Source: an uncultured Sutterella sp.
GTDB lineage: Bacteria > Pseudomonadota > Gammaproteobacteria > Burkholderiales > Burkholderiaceae_F
Reading direction: 5' to 3'
DNA length: 60,747 nt
Assembly (NCBI GenBank): GCA_937906995.1
Contig: CALESB010000014.1
Span: forward strand, 1 to 60,747
Under the pieces are notes generated by a model. It was given only the letters and a program-made list of their open reading frames with translations. It was not told the DNA's origin and searched no databases. A program made the position numbers and the translations under genes. Shown here piece after piece: positions 52,279-60,247 of this stretch; the first letter of the stretch is position 1; each line of letters starts with the position of its first letter.

Positions 52279-53373
52279 TTAGCAACCGTGTTGGTCAATC
52301 ACATCGATAAAGCCACCACCGAGGCAGACTTCGCCGTCATAAATAACAGCGCTTTGGCCAGGTGTTACAGCCCATTGCGGAATGTCGAAGTCCAGCGTAA
52401 AGGCCTCTGCTGAGCTTTGTGCGACAGTACAAGCGCCATCCGTTTGTCGGTAACGTGTTTTTACCGTTAATTGAGAGCCGGCAGCAGGAGCTTCACCGGA
52501 GACCCAACTGGGCATCACGGCTGTTAAATGCTGACTTAATAACCAAGGATGATCATGACCTTGTGCAATCCAAAGTGTATTGGTAGCCAAATCTTTACGA
52601 GCAACAAACCAAGGTTCTCCATTACCATCACGACTACCGCCAACGCCAATGCCTTTGCGTTGACCTAATGTATAAAAAGCCAAACCCATGTGCTCACCCA
52701 CCACTTTACCGTCTGTGGTTTTCATAGGACCGGGGTGCGTTGGTAAGTAGCGATTTAAAAACTCTCTAAAGGGGCGCTCCCCAATAAAGCAAATGCCAGT
52801 AGAGTCCTTTTTCTTGGCGTTAGGTAGGCCAATTTCTTCTGCAATTTTTCTAACTTGAGTTTTGCGTAATTCACCTACAGGAAAGATGGCTTTGCTAATT
52901 TGCTCTTGAGTTAAACGATGTAAAAAGTAGCTTTGGTCTTTTGTTTCATCTAAACCACGCAATAACTGTGTTTTGCCATTGACTTCACGAACTCGAGCAT
53001 AGTGACCCGTCGCAATTTTTTCTGCACCCATGGCCATTGCGTGGTCTAAAAATGCACGGAATTTGATTTCGGCATTACAAAGAACATCGGGGTTGGGAGT
53101 GCGGCCAGCAGAGTACTCTCGAAGGAAATCTGCAAATACTCGGTCTTTATATTCTTTGGCAAAGTTAACAGCTTCAATATCAATGCCAACGACATCTGCA
53201 ACCGCCGTAGCATCAATAAAGTCTTGGCGAGAGGAACAATACTCACTGTCATCGTCATCTTCCCAGTTTTTCATGAAAAGCCCAATGACGTCATAACCTT
53301 GTTGTTTGAGCAAATAGGCGGAAACGGCAGAGTCTACGCCACCGGACAAACCGACAACAACACGCTTACTCAT
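52279..53373 (-). CDS. mnmA: tRNA-specific 2-thiouridylase MnmA
   Basis: MnmA (364 aa) thiolates U34 of Lys, Glu and Gln tRNAs. The PP-loop VVVGLSGGVDSAVSAYLL is at residues 5-22, the first catalytic Cys is in NPDVLCNAEIKF near residue 101, GHYAR near residue 127, and the second Cys is in DSTGICFIGERPF near residue 198. The C-terminal barrel includes GQSAVIYDGEVCLGGG. It is convergent with the ABC operon and divergent from the NMO-like gene. Confidence 0.96.
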   Translation of the reverse strand: MSKRVVVGLSGGVDSAVSAYLLKQQGYDVIGLFMKNWEDDDDSEYCSSRQDFIDATAVADVVGIDIEAVNFAKEYKDRVFADFLREYSAGRTPNPDVLCNAEIKFRAFLDHAMAMGAEKIATGHYARVREVNGKTQLLRGLDETKDQSYFLHRLTQEQISKAIFPVGELRKTQVRKIAEEIGLPNAKKKDSTGICFIGERPFREFLNRYLPTHPGPMKTTDGKVVGEHMGLAFYTLGQRKGIGVGGSRDGNGEPWFVARKDLATNTLWIAQGHDHPWLLSQHLTAVMPSWVSGEAPAAGSQLTVKTRYRQTDGACTVAQSSAEAFTLDFDIPQWAVTPGQSAVIYDGEVCLGGGFIDVIDQHGC

Positions 53374-53473
53374 AATTTTGAAACCTTAAACGGCAAAAGT
53401 AACTAACAGCGTAATTATAGAGGCGAAGCGTTAAAATATCGGTTTTACTGTCTTTTCTTGTTGAGTATTGACG

Positions 53474-54565
53474 ATGGGTTTAGAAAAACTAGTTCGAGAA
53501 AGAACACATCACTTGTGTTCGCGTTTACAAATTAAAGCTCCGATTATTGCTTCTCCGATGTTAGGCGTGACAACGCCCGCAATGGTGGCCGCCGTTAGCA
53601 ATGCTGGTGGACTGGGTGTTTTACCCTGTGGTTTTATGACAGCCGAAGAGATTGCACAAGAAGTTGCTAAGGTTCGTGCTTTAACGGATAAGCCTTTTGC
53701 ATTAAATATTCGTGTTGAAGCAAGGCAACCAGAAGAGCCAGCCAAGACACAGCAGGTTTTTGATGCACTGGAGCCACTACGAGATGAGTTGGGAGCAGTG
53801 CATGAGTTAGCATCGGTTCCTTCTTTTGAAGAGCAGTTTGAAGCCATTGTTCAAGCCAATGTCCCCGTTGTTTCCTTTAGCTTTGGCGGTCCGCGTGAAG
53901 AGTTCGCTGAGAAATTAGAATCGATGGGTGTGGAAATGATGGGTAGCGTTAATTCCACCCGTGAAGCTAAAGTATTAAAGGTTGCTGGCTGTGGTGTAGT
54001 CATCGCTCAAGGCGTTGAAGCGGGAGGCCCACGTCAATATTTCGAAAATCCGTTAGAGGGTTCTAAAATTGGTTTGATGGCTCTCTTGCCGCCCGTGCGT
54101 CGTGTGTGTGGAGACGCATTGGATGTTGTTGCTGCTGGCGCAATTATGTCAGCTCAAACGATGATGGCAAGCATTATGATGGGGGCCAATGGTGTGCAAG
54201 TTGGGTCTTTATTAGTGCGCTCCAAGGAATCTGCTTGGCCACAGGCACTTAAGGATCAAGTGCCTTGGTGTGTGGATGCTTCAACGCGTTTTTCACAATG
54301 GGCAACAGGTCGAGAAACACGTGTCATCGAGACGGGCTTATTTGAGGCTTTAAAGGATGCTCAACTTCCAGTGAGTCCTTATCCGGGCCAATATAAAGCA
54401 TTGGCCTCTATTTATCAGGCTGCTACACGTGCTAACCGAGCAGATTTACTTGAGATGCCTTTAGGACAGGGTGCACAGTTGGCGCCTGCTCAAGATACTT
54501 ATACAATTATTAGCACGTTAATTCGTGACTTTGAACAAATGTTAGGGGAAGATTGTGACAATTAA
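53474..54565 (+). CDS. Nitronate monooxygenase-like flavoprotein, atypical active site
   Basis: This 364-aa TIM-barrel FMN protein resembles the NMO/2-nitropropane dioxygenase family. Family regions seen: IKAPIIASPMLGVTTPAMVAAVSNAGGLGVLP near residue 22, VPVVSFSFGGP near residue 128, VVIAQGVEAGGPRQYF near residue 176 and GANGVQVGSLLVRSKES near residue 236. In active NMOs the third stretch is EAGGHxG with the catalytic His; here it is Pro, so the usual oxidation of nitronates may not occur. ATG 53474 is used; TTG 53468 is the alternative. It overlaps the next gene by 11 nt, so the two are coupled. Confidence 0.82.
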   Translation: MGLEKLVRERTHHLCSRLQIKAPIIASPMLGVTTPAMVAAVSNAGGLGVLPCGFMTAEEIAQEVAKVRALTDKPFALNIRVEARQPEEPAKTQQVFDALEPLRDELGAVHELASVPSFEEQFEAIVQANVPVVSFSFGGPREEFAEKLESMGVEMMGSVNSTREAKVLKVAGCGVVIAQGVEAGGPRQYFENPLEGSKIGLMALLPPVRRVCGDALDVVAAGAIMSAQTMMASIMMGANGVQVGSLLVRSKESAWPQALKDQVPWCVDASTRFSQWATGRETRVIETGLFEALKDAQLPVSPYPGQYKALASIYQAATRANRADLLEMPLGQGAQLAPAQDTYTIISTLIRDFEQMLGEDCDN

Positions 54566-55196
54566 GGTTTTCACAGCACTGTTAGTGCAAGATGTTCAAA
54601 ACGATTATTTGAGCAATGGTGTTTGTCCAGTTGGCGGTGCTGAGGACACTTTTTCTGCGATATCAGAAATGGCCAAAACCTTTGAACGAGTGATTGTCGC
54701 TCAAGACTTTAAACCTGAAAATCATATTAGTTTTGTTGAAAATCATACTGGTTGTACCGTTGGTGATATGGTTGAGTCAGAGTTTGGTCCTATTACCTTG
54801 ACTAAACAATGTTGTGTTGAAGGTACTTCTGGCGCAGACTTGCCTTCACAATTGCGTCTCCCAATGTCTCGAATTATCGCTATTTTGAAAGGAACACACG
54901 CATCAATTAATAGCTATTCAGCTTTTTTAGAAGCAGATCGAAAGACAGAGACAGGGCTTGACGCATATTGCAAGGATCGTTTTGTTAATCGCATTTATTT
55001 GTGCGGTTTGAATGTAAACGATTCTATTATTCGCACGGCTTTTGATGCTCTTCACTTCCAAATAGAAGTATTTTGGGTGAAAGATGCTATTGCAGGGATT
55101 GACCCTCAGAATGATGAAGTGAAATTAAAGAGCTTGGCTGATCACGGCGTGAAGTTTGTCACGATGCAGGAAGTGATTGACCGAGAAGTTCGCTAA
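54555..55196 (+). CDS. Nicotinamidase/isochorismatase-fold protein lacking catalytic residues
   Basis: This 213-aa protein aligns along its length with nicotinamidase PncA: LLVQDVQNDYLSNG near residue 9, VIVAQDFKPENHISF near residue 46, ILKGTHASINSYSAF near residue 110 and YLCGLNVNDSIIRTAFDAL near residue 148. The catalytic Asp (13) and Lys (112) are kept. The nucleophile Cys position is Ser157, and the metal-binding His positions of PncA are Lys53 and Gln85. Loss of nicotinamidase activity is inferred; another role is possible. GTG 54555 starts inside the previous gene behind GGGGAA. A strong terminator follows. Confidence 0.78.
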   Translation: MTIKVFTALLVQDVQNDYLSNGVCPVGGAEDTFSAISEMAKTFERVIVAQDFKPENHISFVENHTGCTVGDMVESEFGPITLTKQCCVEGTSGADLPSQLRLPMSRIIAILKGTHASINSYSAFLEADRKTETGLDAYCKDRFVNRIYLCGLNVNDSIIRTAFDALHFQIEVFWVKDAIAGIDPQNDEVKLKSLADHGVKFVTMQEVIDREVR

Positions 55197-55219
55197 TTTC
55201 AATCTAGGTGTTTTATCTT

Positions 55220-55248
55220 AAAAGGGCAGTGAAAACTGCCCTTTTTTT
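55220..55248 (+). terminator. Terminator of the NMO-like/nicotinamidase-like operon
   Basis: AAAAGGGCAGT (55220-55230) and ACTGCCCTTTT (55235-55245) form a perfect 11-bp stem with a GAAA tetraloop, followed by T residues. Confidence 0.92.
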
Positions 55249-55251
55249 GAA

Positions 55252-55299
55252 CCATTCTCTTGATCAGATGGTCACTCTTGATTAATATCAATTGAATCA
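55252..55299. promoter_or_regulatory. Nested dyads upstream of the DASS transporter gene
   Basis: ACCAT-N12-ATGGT (55252-55273, centred on TGATCA) is followed by TTGATT-N11-AATCAA (55277-55299). They lie 70-115 bp before the transporter start and could be operators. No regulator can be named. Confidence 0.3.
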
Positions 55300-55368
55300 A
55301 ACGAGTTTACAGATGTTGAACTCACTTCACACCCCACTCGCATTAGCGAGATCGAAAGGAGAAGTTTC

Positions 55369-56898
55369 ATGCTTCATCATGAGTCTAGTATTGAGATTGG
55401 TGCGTTAAGTAACAAATCCAAGATCATTCCCTTAGTGCTTGGGCCACTAATGGCTCTTGCTCTCTATTTTATTCTTCCCGAAACCTACCAAAATACGGCC
55501 GGAGAAACAGTCGCGTTTTCGCATGCAGCTCGGGCTTGTGCTGCTATTGTGTTGTGGATGGCAACTTGGTGGTTTACGGAAGCAGTACCGATTGCAGTAA
55601 CGTCTTTGTTGCCAATCGTGCTTTTCCCGATGTTTGGCGTATTAAATTCTGCAGATACCCTAAAGAATTACGCCAATAGTACGATCTTTTTATTCATGGG
55701 TGGCTTTTTAATTGCTGCGGGTATTGCTCGTTGGCATTTGGATCGCCGCATTGCTTTGTTGACGATTCGTGTATTTGGTACGAAGCCTCAACAAATTATT
55801 TTGGGCTTGTTGGTTGCAACGGGCTTTTTATCCGCTTGGGTGAGTAATACGGCAACTGCAGCCATGATGGTGCCCATTGCCCTGGCCATTTTGGGAGTTG
55901 TTCGTAATACGCGCGCTGACTCACCAATCGATAAGCGCGAACATAACTTTGGTGTGAGCGTTTTATTGGCCATTGCTTATGGTGCCAGTTTAGGCGGGGT
56001 ATTAACTTTGATTGGTACGCCCCCTAATGGGATCTTTGTTCGCTTTGTTGAGCAAACTTACCACGTTAATGTTAGCTTCTTGGAGTGGATGAAAATTTCT
56101 GTTCCTGTGGTGGGTGCTTTGATGATTAGCACTTACTTCATGATGACGAAGATTTTGTTCCGAGAGCAAATTGATGAATTGCCCGGTGGCAAAGAGTGGG
56201 TTAAAAACGAGATTTCTAAGCTTGGACCTTTAAGTAAAGGGGAAAAGATTGTCTTAACTATCTTTGTTTTAGCTGCCGCACTTTGGTGCTTTGGTCCGAT
56301 GATTCGAGCAATTGAAATTAATGGTTCGATGCCTTTTAAAGCCTTGAGTGATACGGTTATTGCTATGGGTGCCGGCATTATCCTCTTTATCATCCCTGTG
56401 GATCAAAAGCGTGGTGTTCATGCATTGGATTGGTCAAGTGCTTCTGAGGCAGTTGCTTGGGACGTGCTTTTGCTCTTTGGTGGTGGCTTAACCATGGCAA
56501 GCGCCATTCAAGTGACAGGATTGGCTAATGCAGTGGGGGCTCAGGCCGTAGCATTTGGCTCTTTGCCTGAGATTGCTATTATGGGTGGCGTGACAAGTTT
56601 GGCTGTTTTTGCTTCGGAATTTACATCCAATACTGCATTAGCTGCAACCATGATGCCGTTGGTTGCTGCAATTTCAGACTCCATTAATATGCATCCAGAA
56701 GCTTTGTTGGTGTGTACAACATTGGGCGCGTCTATGGCTTTCATGATGCCAGTGGGAACGCCTCCGAATGCAATTATTTTTGGTACGGGTCGTATTCGTA
56801 TTGCTGAGATGGTAAGAGCAGGTTTTTGGTTGAACGTTATTTCAATTATTGTGATTACACTTCTCTGCTCGATTATTTCCGTCGGAGTAATCGCCTAA
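55369..56898 (+). CDS. DASS/SLC13-family anion:Na+ symporter
   Basis: This 509-aa inner-membrane transporter of the divalent anion symporter family has about 11-12 hydrophobic segments. The two diagnostic SNT hairpins are AWVSNTATAAMMVPIALAI near residue 161 and EFTSNTALAATMMPLVAAI near residue 415. Each is followed by a GTPPN loop (IGTPPNGIFVRF near residue 217; VGTPPNAIIFGTG near residue 462). Likely substrates are C4-dicarboxylates, citrate-like acids or sulfate; context with DcuC-like and LysR genes favours organic acids. ATG 55369 has a GAAAGGAG site. Confidence 0.9.
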   Translation: MLHHESSIEIGALSNKSKIIPLVLGPLMALALYFILPETYQNTAGETVAFSHAARACAAIVLWMATWWFTEAVPIAVTSLLPIVLFPMFGVLNSADTLKNYANSTIFLFMGGFLIAAGIARWHLDRRIALLTIRVFGTKPQQIILGLLVATGFLSAWVSNTATAAMMVPIALAILGVVRNTRADSPIDKREHNFGVSVLLAIAYGASLGGVLTLIGTPPNGIFVRFVEQTYHVNVSFLEWMKISVPVVGALMISTYFMMTKILFREQIDELPGGKEWVKNEISKLGPLSKGEKIVLTIFVLAAALWCFGPMIRAIEINGSMPFKALSDTVIAMGAGIILFIIPVDQKRGVHALDWSSASEAVAWDVLLLFGGGLTMASAIQVTGLANAVGAQAVAFGSLPEIAIMGGVTSLAVFASEFTSNTALAATMMPLVAAISDSINMHPEALLVCTTLGASMAFMMPVGTPPNAIIFGTGRIRIAEMVRAGFWLNVISIIVITLLCSIISVGVIA

Positions 56899-56917
56899 TC
56901 TAATTTCACAAAGTAAG

Positions 56918-56952
56918 AGCTCCAATTCTTTTACAAAGAGTTGGAGCTTTTT
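56918..56952 (+). terminator. Terminator of the DASS transporter gene
   Basis: AGCTCCAATTCTT (56918-56930) pairs with AAGAGTTGGAGCT (56936-56948), with one mismatch-type pair, and a T-run follows. Confidence 0.85.
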
Positions 56953-57007
56953 AATTGTGTTGAAATTTTTTATTCGTGATGACTTCCAAAAGTAAGAAGA
57001 AATGAGA

Positions 57008-57037
57008 AAAATTTATTCACTATACTGAATAAATTTT
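57008..57037 (-). terminator. AT-rich dyad, possible lysR terminator
   Basis: AAAATTTATTCA and TGAATAAATTTT form a perfect 12-bp inverted repeat with a CTATAC loop, 37 bp past the lysR stop, with T residues following on the minus strand. The stem is nearly all A-T, so it may be weak. Confidence 0.45.
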
Positions 57038-57073
57038 CAAAATTACTCAGTTTCTTCTTTCATAATGAATAGA

Positions 57074-58030
57074 TTAAATGTTAACTCCTAGCTCTTGAAG
57101 CATACGTTTTCGATCAATTTCAATTTCACGACGTCGTTGTACATACCATTCAATGAAAATTTGTACTCTTTTAAGTTTCGCAGCTTCAAGTGTTGAGGCA
57201 ATGTAGTAATCAAGGTTTGGTGCATGCCAACCATTTAAAACGGCAACTAATTCTCCGCTCATTAATTCTTTATAGCAGTGATGCATTGGAATGTCGGCAA
57301 TGATGCCTGCACCAGCTAAAACGGCTGTTTTTACGGATTTCATGCTGTTGACTCTGATGGTTGAATGCCATTCATAGGGGCATCGTTCTCCTGCCTTTTC
57401 TAATACAGCATCTTGTCTTCTGTGTCGTCCTGTATAAATGATCCCAATGTGTTTTTTTAAATCTTCAGGAAATTTGGGCATGCCATAGTTTTTAATGTAT
57501 TCAGGTGAAGCACAAGGAATAAATGTCGAACGAGAGACCCAGTTTTCAATGAGGTTAGGATTGTTTACAGGACCATAATAAAACACAACGTCAGTTTGCC
57601 CACGCATATAGGTCCGTGGATCATCTTCAGCAATAATGTCAAAGGTAATGTGAGGGTGCTTTCTTTGAAACTCGCCAAGAATTGGCAAAATTTGTGATTG
57701 TATAAAACCAGGACGAGCACCAATACGAATAATGCCACTGTCTTGCTCCCCACTGCTGGAGAGTTCTAACAAGGTCTGGTTGAAGTTTTCCCATAACGGT
57801 TCAAGTTTTTCTTTGGCTAATAATGCAAATTGGGTGGGCTGAATTGTTGGACCATTTCGAACAAGAAGTTCGTGACCGATATCCTTTTCTAATGCTTTGA
57901 TTAATCGTGAAATTTGGCTTCTTTCTAGACCTCTTTGATCTGCAACTCTGATCAGAGACTGCTCTTCAATGACTCGGAAAACGAGCTCCCAGACTTCTAA
58001 ATGAAAAACTTTTCGATTAAGTTGTTGCAT
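57074..58030 (-). CDS. LysR family transcriptional regulator
   Basis: The 318-aa protein has an N-terminal winged helix-turn-helix (WELVFRVIEEQSLIRVADQRGLERSQISRLIKALE, about residues 14-50). A linker helix and a LysR substrate-binding domain from about residue 95 follow (GIIRIGARPGFIQSQILPIL, DVVFYYGPV, VKTAVLAGAGIIADIPMHHC). It is divergent from the DcuC-family gene, the classical layout for a LysR regulator and its target. The co-inducer is probably a small organic acid, but this is inferred from context only. Confidence 0.9.
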   Translation of the reverse strand: MQQLNRKVFHLEVWELVFRVIEEQSLIRVADQRGLERSQISRLIKALEKDIGHELLVRNGPTIQPTQFALLAKEKLEPLWENFNQTLLELSSSGEQDSGIIRIGARPGFIQSQILPILGEFQRKHPHITFDIIAEDDPRTYMRGQTDVVFYYGPVNNPNLIENWVSRSTFIPCASPEYIKNYGMPKFPEDLKKHIGIIYTGRHRRQDAVLEKAGERCPYEWHSTIRVNSMKSVKTAVLAGAGIIADIPMHHCYKELMSGELVAVLNGWHAPNLDYYIASTLEAAKLKRVQIFIEWYVQRRREIEIDRKRMLQELGVNI

Positions 58031-58169
58031 TATTAGTATTTACCCTATATTTATAAAATATGCATTATTTAACGTGTAAATAATAATCGAAAAAAGGAAT
58101 TTTAAATAGAAAATAACGTGGATATTCAATGATTATTATAAAAAATAAAAATAAATATATTCTGATAAA

Positions 58170-58213
58170 TCGTGTAAAAATCACATGATAAGTTATCTAC
58201 CCCTTCCTATAAT
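58170..58213 (+). promoter_or_regulatory. Promoter of the dcuC-family gene with adjoining dyad
   Basis: ATGATA (58185-58190) and TATAAT (58208-58213) are 17 bp apart. Abutting the -35 is GTG-N7-CAC within TCGTGTAAAAATCACATGA (58170-58188). LysR proteins often bind at this position. A second CGTGTAAA copy lies near 58072, toward the lysR gene. Confidence 0.45.
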
Positions 58214-58249
58214 CGCTAAACGTGACTTTGAAAATGAAAGGGTATTCCA

Positions 58250-59503
58250 ATGGTTTGGGTGGGTTTGTTAATTGTTTTAGGAACATTTGCACTAATTATT
58301 AAAAACTATGAAACCCGAATGGTTCTGTTTCTTTCTGGGGCTTTGATGGCCATATTGGGCGGGGATTTAGTTGTTGCGGCAAATGCGTTTATTAAACAAT
58401 TTACAAATAGTGGCTTAGTTCCAATTGTCTGTACTGTGATGGGGTTTTCATATGTTATTCGATCAACAAAATGTTCAGAGCATTTAGTGGCGGTAGTCAC
58501 GGGGTTGCTAAATCATGTGAAATTTTTTGTTGTGCCGGGCGCCGTCATTGTTACTTTCTTTCTTAATATTTCTTTGCCTTCGGCTGCCGGTGTATCTGCT
58601 GCTGTAGGTACGCTTTTAATTCCTATGCTACTAGCGTTAAGGGTCAAACCTGTGATGGCTGGTAGTGCAGTCTTTTTGGGAACTTGGGGATCAGTTATTT
58701 CTCCAGGATTTATGTTTAATCCTTTAATCGCAGATATGGCTAAAACGGATGTGATGACCGTTATTGCTAATTTGGCCCCTGCGGTGTTGATAGCATTGTG
58801 TGTTGCTGTCTTGATCTTAACCGCAACGTCTTTTATCTTAAAAGAAGGGGTAGGCAGTTCACCGTTGAGCCTGCAGAAAGCTTTACCGGAAGGATTCAAA
58901 GTCAATCCCTTGTATGCCATTGTTCCAATTGTTCCCTTGGTACTGTTGGTTTTAGGATCTAAGCAAGTTGGCCTTTTGCCCTATATCTCTGTGCCTCAAT
59001 CCATGATTGTTGGGGTTGTATTAGCTATCGTTGTAACGCGATCATCACCAGGACAAACAACAAAGGAATTCTTCCGAGGGGCAGGTGACAGTTTTTGTGA
59101 AGTAATTGGTTTGATGGCATGCGCTGCCATGTTTTGTGCCGGGATGGAGCAAATCGGGTTAACAAGTGCTTTACTGGATGCCATGAAAAATTCGACCTCA
59201 GCAACGCAAATTGCGGCTACTGCTGGGCCATTTCTCATGTCAGTGGTATCGGGTTCTGGTAATGCAGCATCGTTAGCATTTATCGGAAGTGTCGTTCCTC
59301 ATGCTCCTGATTTTGGCTATTCAATTACCGAACTAGGTGGGGTTGCACAGGTTTCTGCTGCATTAGGTAGAACAATGTCACCAGTGGCAGCCAGTGCAAT
59401 TATTTGTGCACGTTTGGCCGGTGTTAATCCTATGTCTATGGCTAAGCGTAATGCATTGCCAACGATCGCTGCAGCTGTAACGGTATCGCTGATATTGCTT
59501 TAA
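58250..59503 (+). CDS. DcuC-family C4-dicarboxylate transporter
   Basis: This 417-aa inner-membrane protein has about 12 hydrophobic segments. It resembles DcuC-type carriers: VMGFSYVIRSTKCSEHLVAV near residue 64, FFLNISLPSAAGVSAAVGTLLIPML near residue 103, GTWGSVISPGFMFNPLIADMAK near residue 144, and the mirrored MSVVSGSGNAASLAFIGSVVPH near residue 330. DcuC proteins exchange or export succinate and fumarate, mainly in anaerobic growth. It is slightly shorter than E. coli DcuC (461 aa). AAAGGG precedes ATG 58250. Confidence 0.85.
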   Translation: MVWVGLLIVLGTFALIIKNYETRMVLFLSGALMAILGGDLVVAANAFIKQFTNSGLVPIVCTVMGFSYVIRSTKCSEHLVAVVTGLLNHVKFFVVPGAVIVTFFLNISLPSAAGVSAAVGTLLIPMLLALRVKPVMAGSAVFLGTWGSVISPGFMFNPLIADMAKTDVMTVIANLAPAVLIALCVAVLILTATSFILKEGVGSSPLSLQKALPEGFKVNPLYAIVPIVPLVLLVLGSKQVGLLPYISVPQSMIVGVVLAIVVTRSSPGQTTKEFFRGAGDSFCEVIGLMACAAMFCAGMEQIGLTSALLDAMKNSTSATQIAATAGPFLMSVVSGSGNAASLAFIGSVVPHAPDFGYSITELGGVAQVSAALGRTMSPVAASAIICARLAGVNPMSMAKRNALPTIAAAVTVSLILL

Positions 59504-59524
59504 AACTAAAAAATCCGAGAGAAG

Positions 59525-59579
59525 AAAATGCCACCATGACTCTAATGGTTTACCCATTGAGGCAATGGTGGCATTTTTT
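59525..59579. terminator. Bidirectional terminator between dcuC-family and apt-like genes
   Basis: AAAATGCCACCAT (59525-59537) and ATGGTGGCATTTT (59565-59577) form a perfect 13-bp stem whose loop contains a smaller AATGG/CCATT hairpin. T residues follow on the plus strand and a T-rich stretch on the minus strand. Confidence 0.88.
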
Positions 59580-59595
59580 CAAAGAAGAGATTTGA

Positions 59596-60198
59596 CTATT
59601 CTTTTTTTAACTCATCCATTTCTTTGAGTGTTTTGATGGGGGTAAAAGTACCATCATCGTTGGCTCGGAAGACAAAGTGTTCCTTCAAATAAATAAGGTC
59701 CGGTCGTCCGACGCTTTCTAATTCGGCCAAAATGGCGGCTCGAGCAACAACCTTTGCACCTGCTGCTGTAGCAAGTGCCTCGATAGCACGCAATGATTCA
59801 CCAGTTGCAAAAACGTCATCAATCAAGGCAACACGTTTGCCTTTGATACGCTCAGCATCTGCACCATCTAACCAAAGTGTTTGCTCTTTTTGTGTTGTCA
59901 CGGAGTGAGCTGTATGGGAAAGGGCATTTTGCATGTAAGGCTTATAGCTCTTGCGTGCAACGATAAAGTCTTTCATGCCCATAATGCGGCTCATTTCATA
60001 GGTCAAAATGATGCCTTTCGCTTCAGCAGTCATTAAAAGGTCGACCTCAGGAAGACGTTTAACCAATTCCGGTGCTGCAGCTTGCACAAGTTCAGTGTCA
60101 GATAAAACGACAAAACTTGCTAATGCTAACTTATTAGCAACACGTACATAGGGTAGCTTGCGCTTGATACCAAGCAATTCAAAGTCAAAGTATTTCAT
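59596..60198 (-). CDS. Adenine phosphoribosyltransferase-like protein
   Basis: This type I phosphoribosyltransferase of 200 aa has the PRPP-binding motif RVALIDDVFATGESLRAIEAL near residues 120-140. The N-terminus MKYFDFELLGIKRKLPYVRV and the stretch LLMTAEAKGIILTYEMSRIMG fit the apt-like purine PRTase group. It probably makes AMP or another purine nucleotide from the free base, using PRPP. The ATG at 60198 is fixed by the family N-terminus. No Shine-Dalgarno sequence lies upstream, because the IscB element's terminal hairpin begins only 9 bp away, so its expression may have been altered by the insertion. Confidence 0.85.
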   Translation of the reverse strand: MKYFDFELLGIKRKLPYVRVANKLALASFVVLSDTELVQAAAPELVKRLPEVDLLMTAEAKGIILTYEMSRIMGMKDFIVARKSYKPYMQNALSHTAHSVTTQKEQTLWLDGADAERIKGKRVALIDDVFATGESLRAIEALATAAGAKVVARAAILAELESVGRPDLIYLKEHFVFRANDDGTFTPIKTLKEMDELKKE

Positions 60199-60207
60199 AG
60201 ATATTTA

Positions 60208-60247
60208 GGCGCGGAAACCTCTGTCTTTAGACAGGGGAGGAAGCGCC
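60208..60247. repeat. Terminal hairpin of the IscB element
   Basis: An interrupted hairpin: outer stem GGCGC (60208-60212) with GCGCC (60243-60247), inner stem CCTCTGTC (60218-60225) with GACAGGGG (60230-60237; one G-T), loop TTTA. The IscB stop codon (minus strand TAA, 60227-60229) sits in the loop. Such subterminal hairpins mark the ends of IS200/IS605-type elements, and this would be the right end. The exact cleavage site is not defined. Confidence 0.65.
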
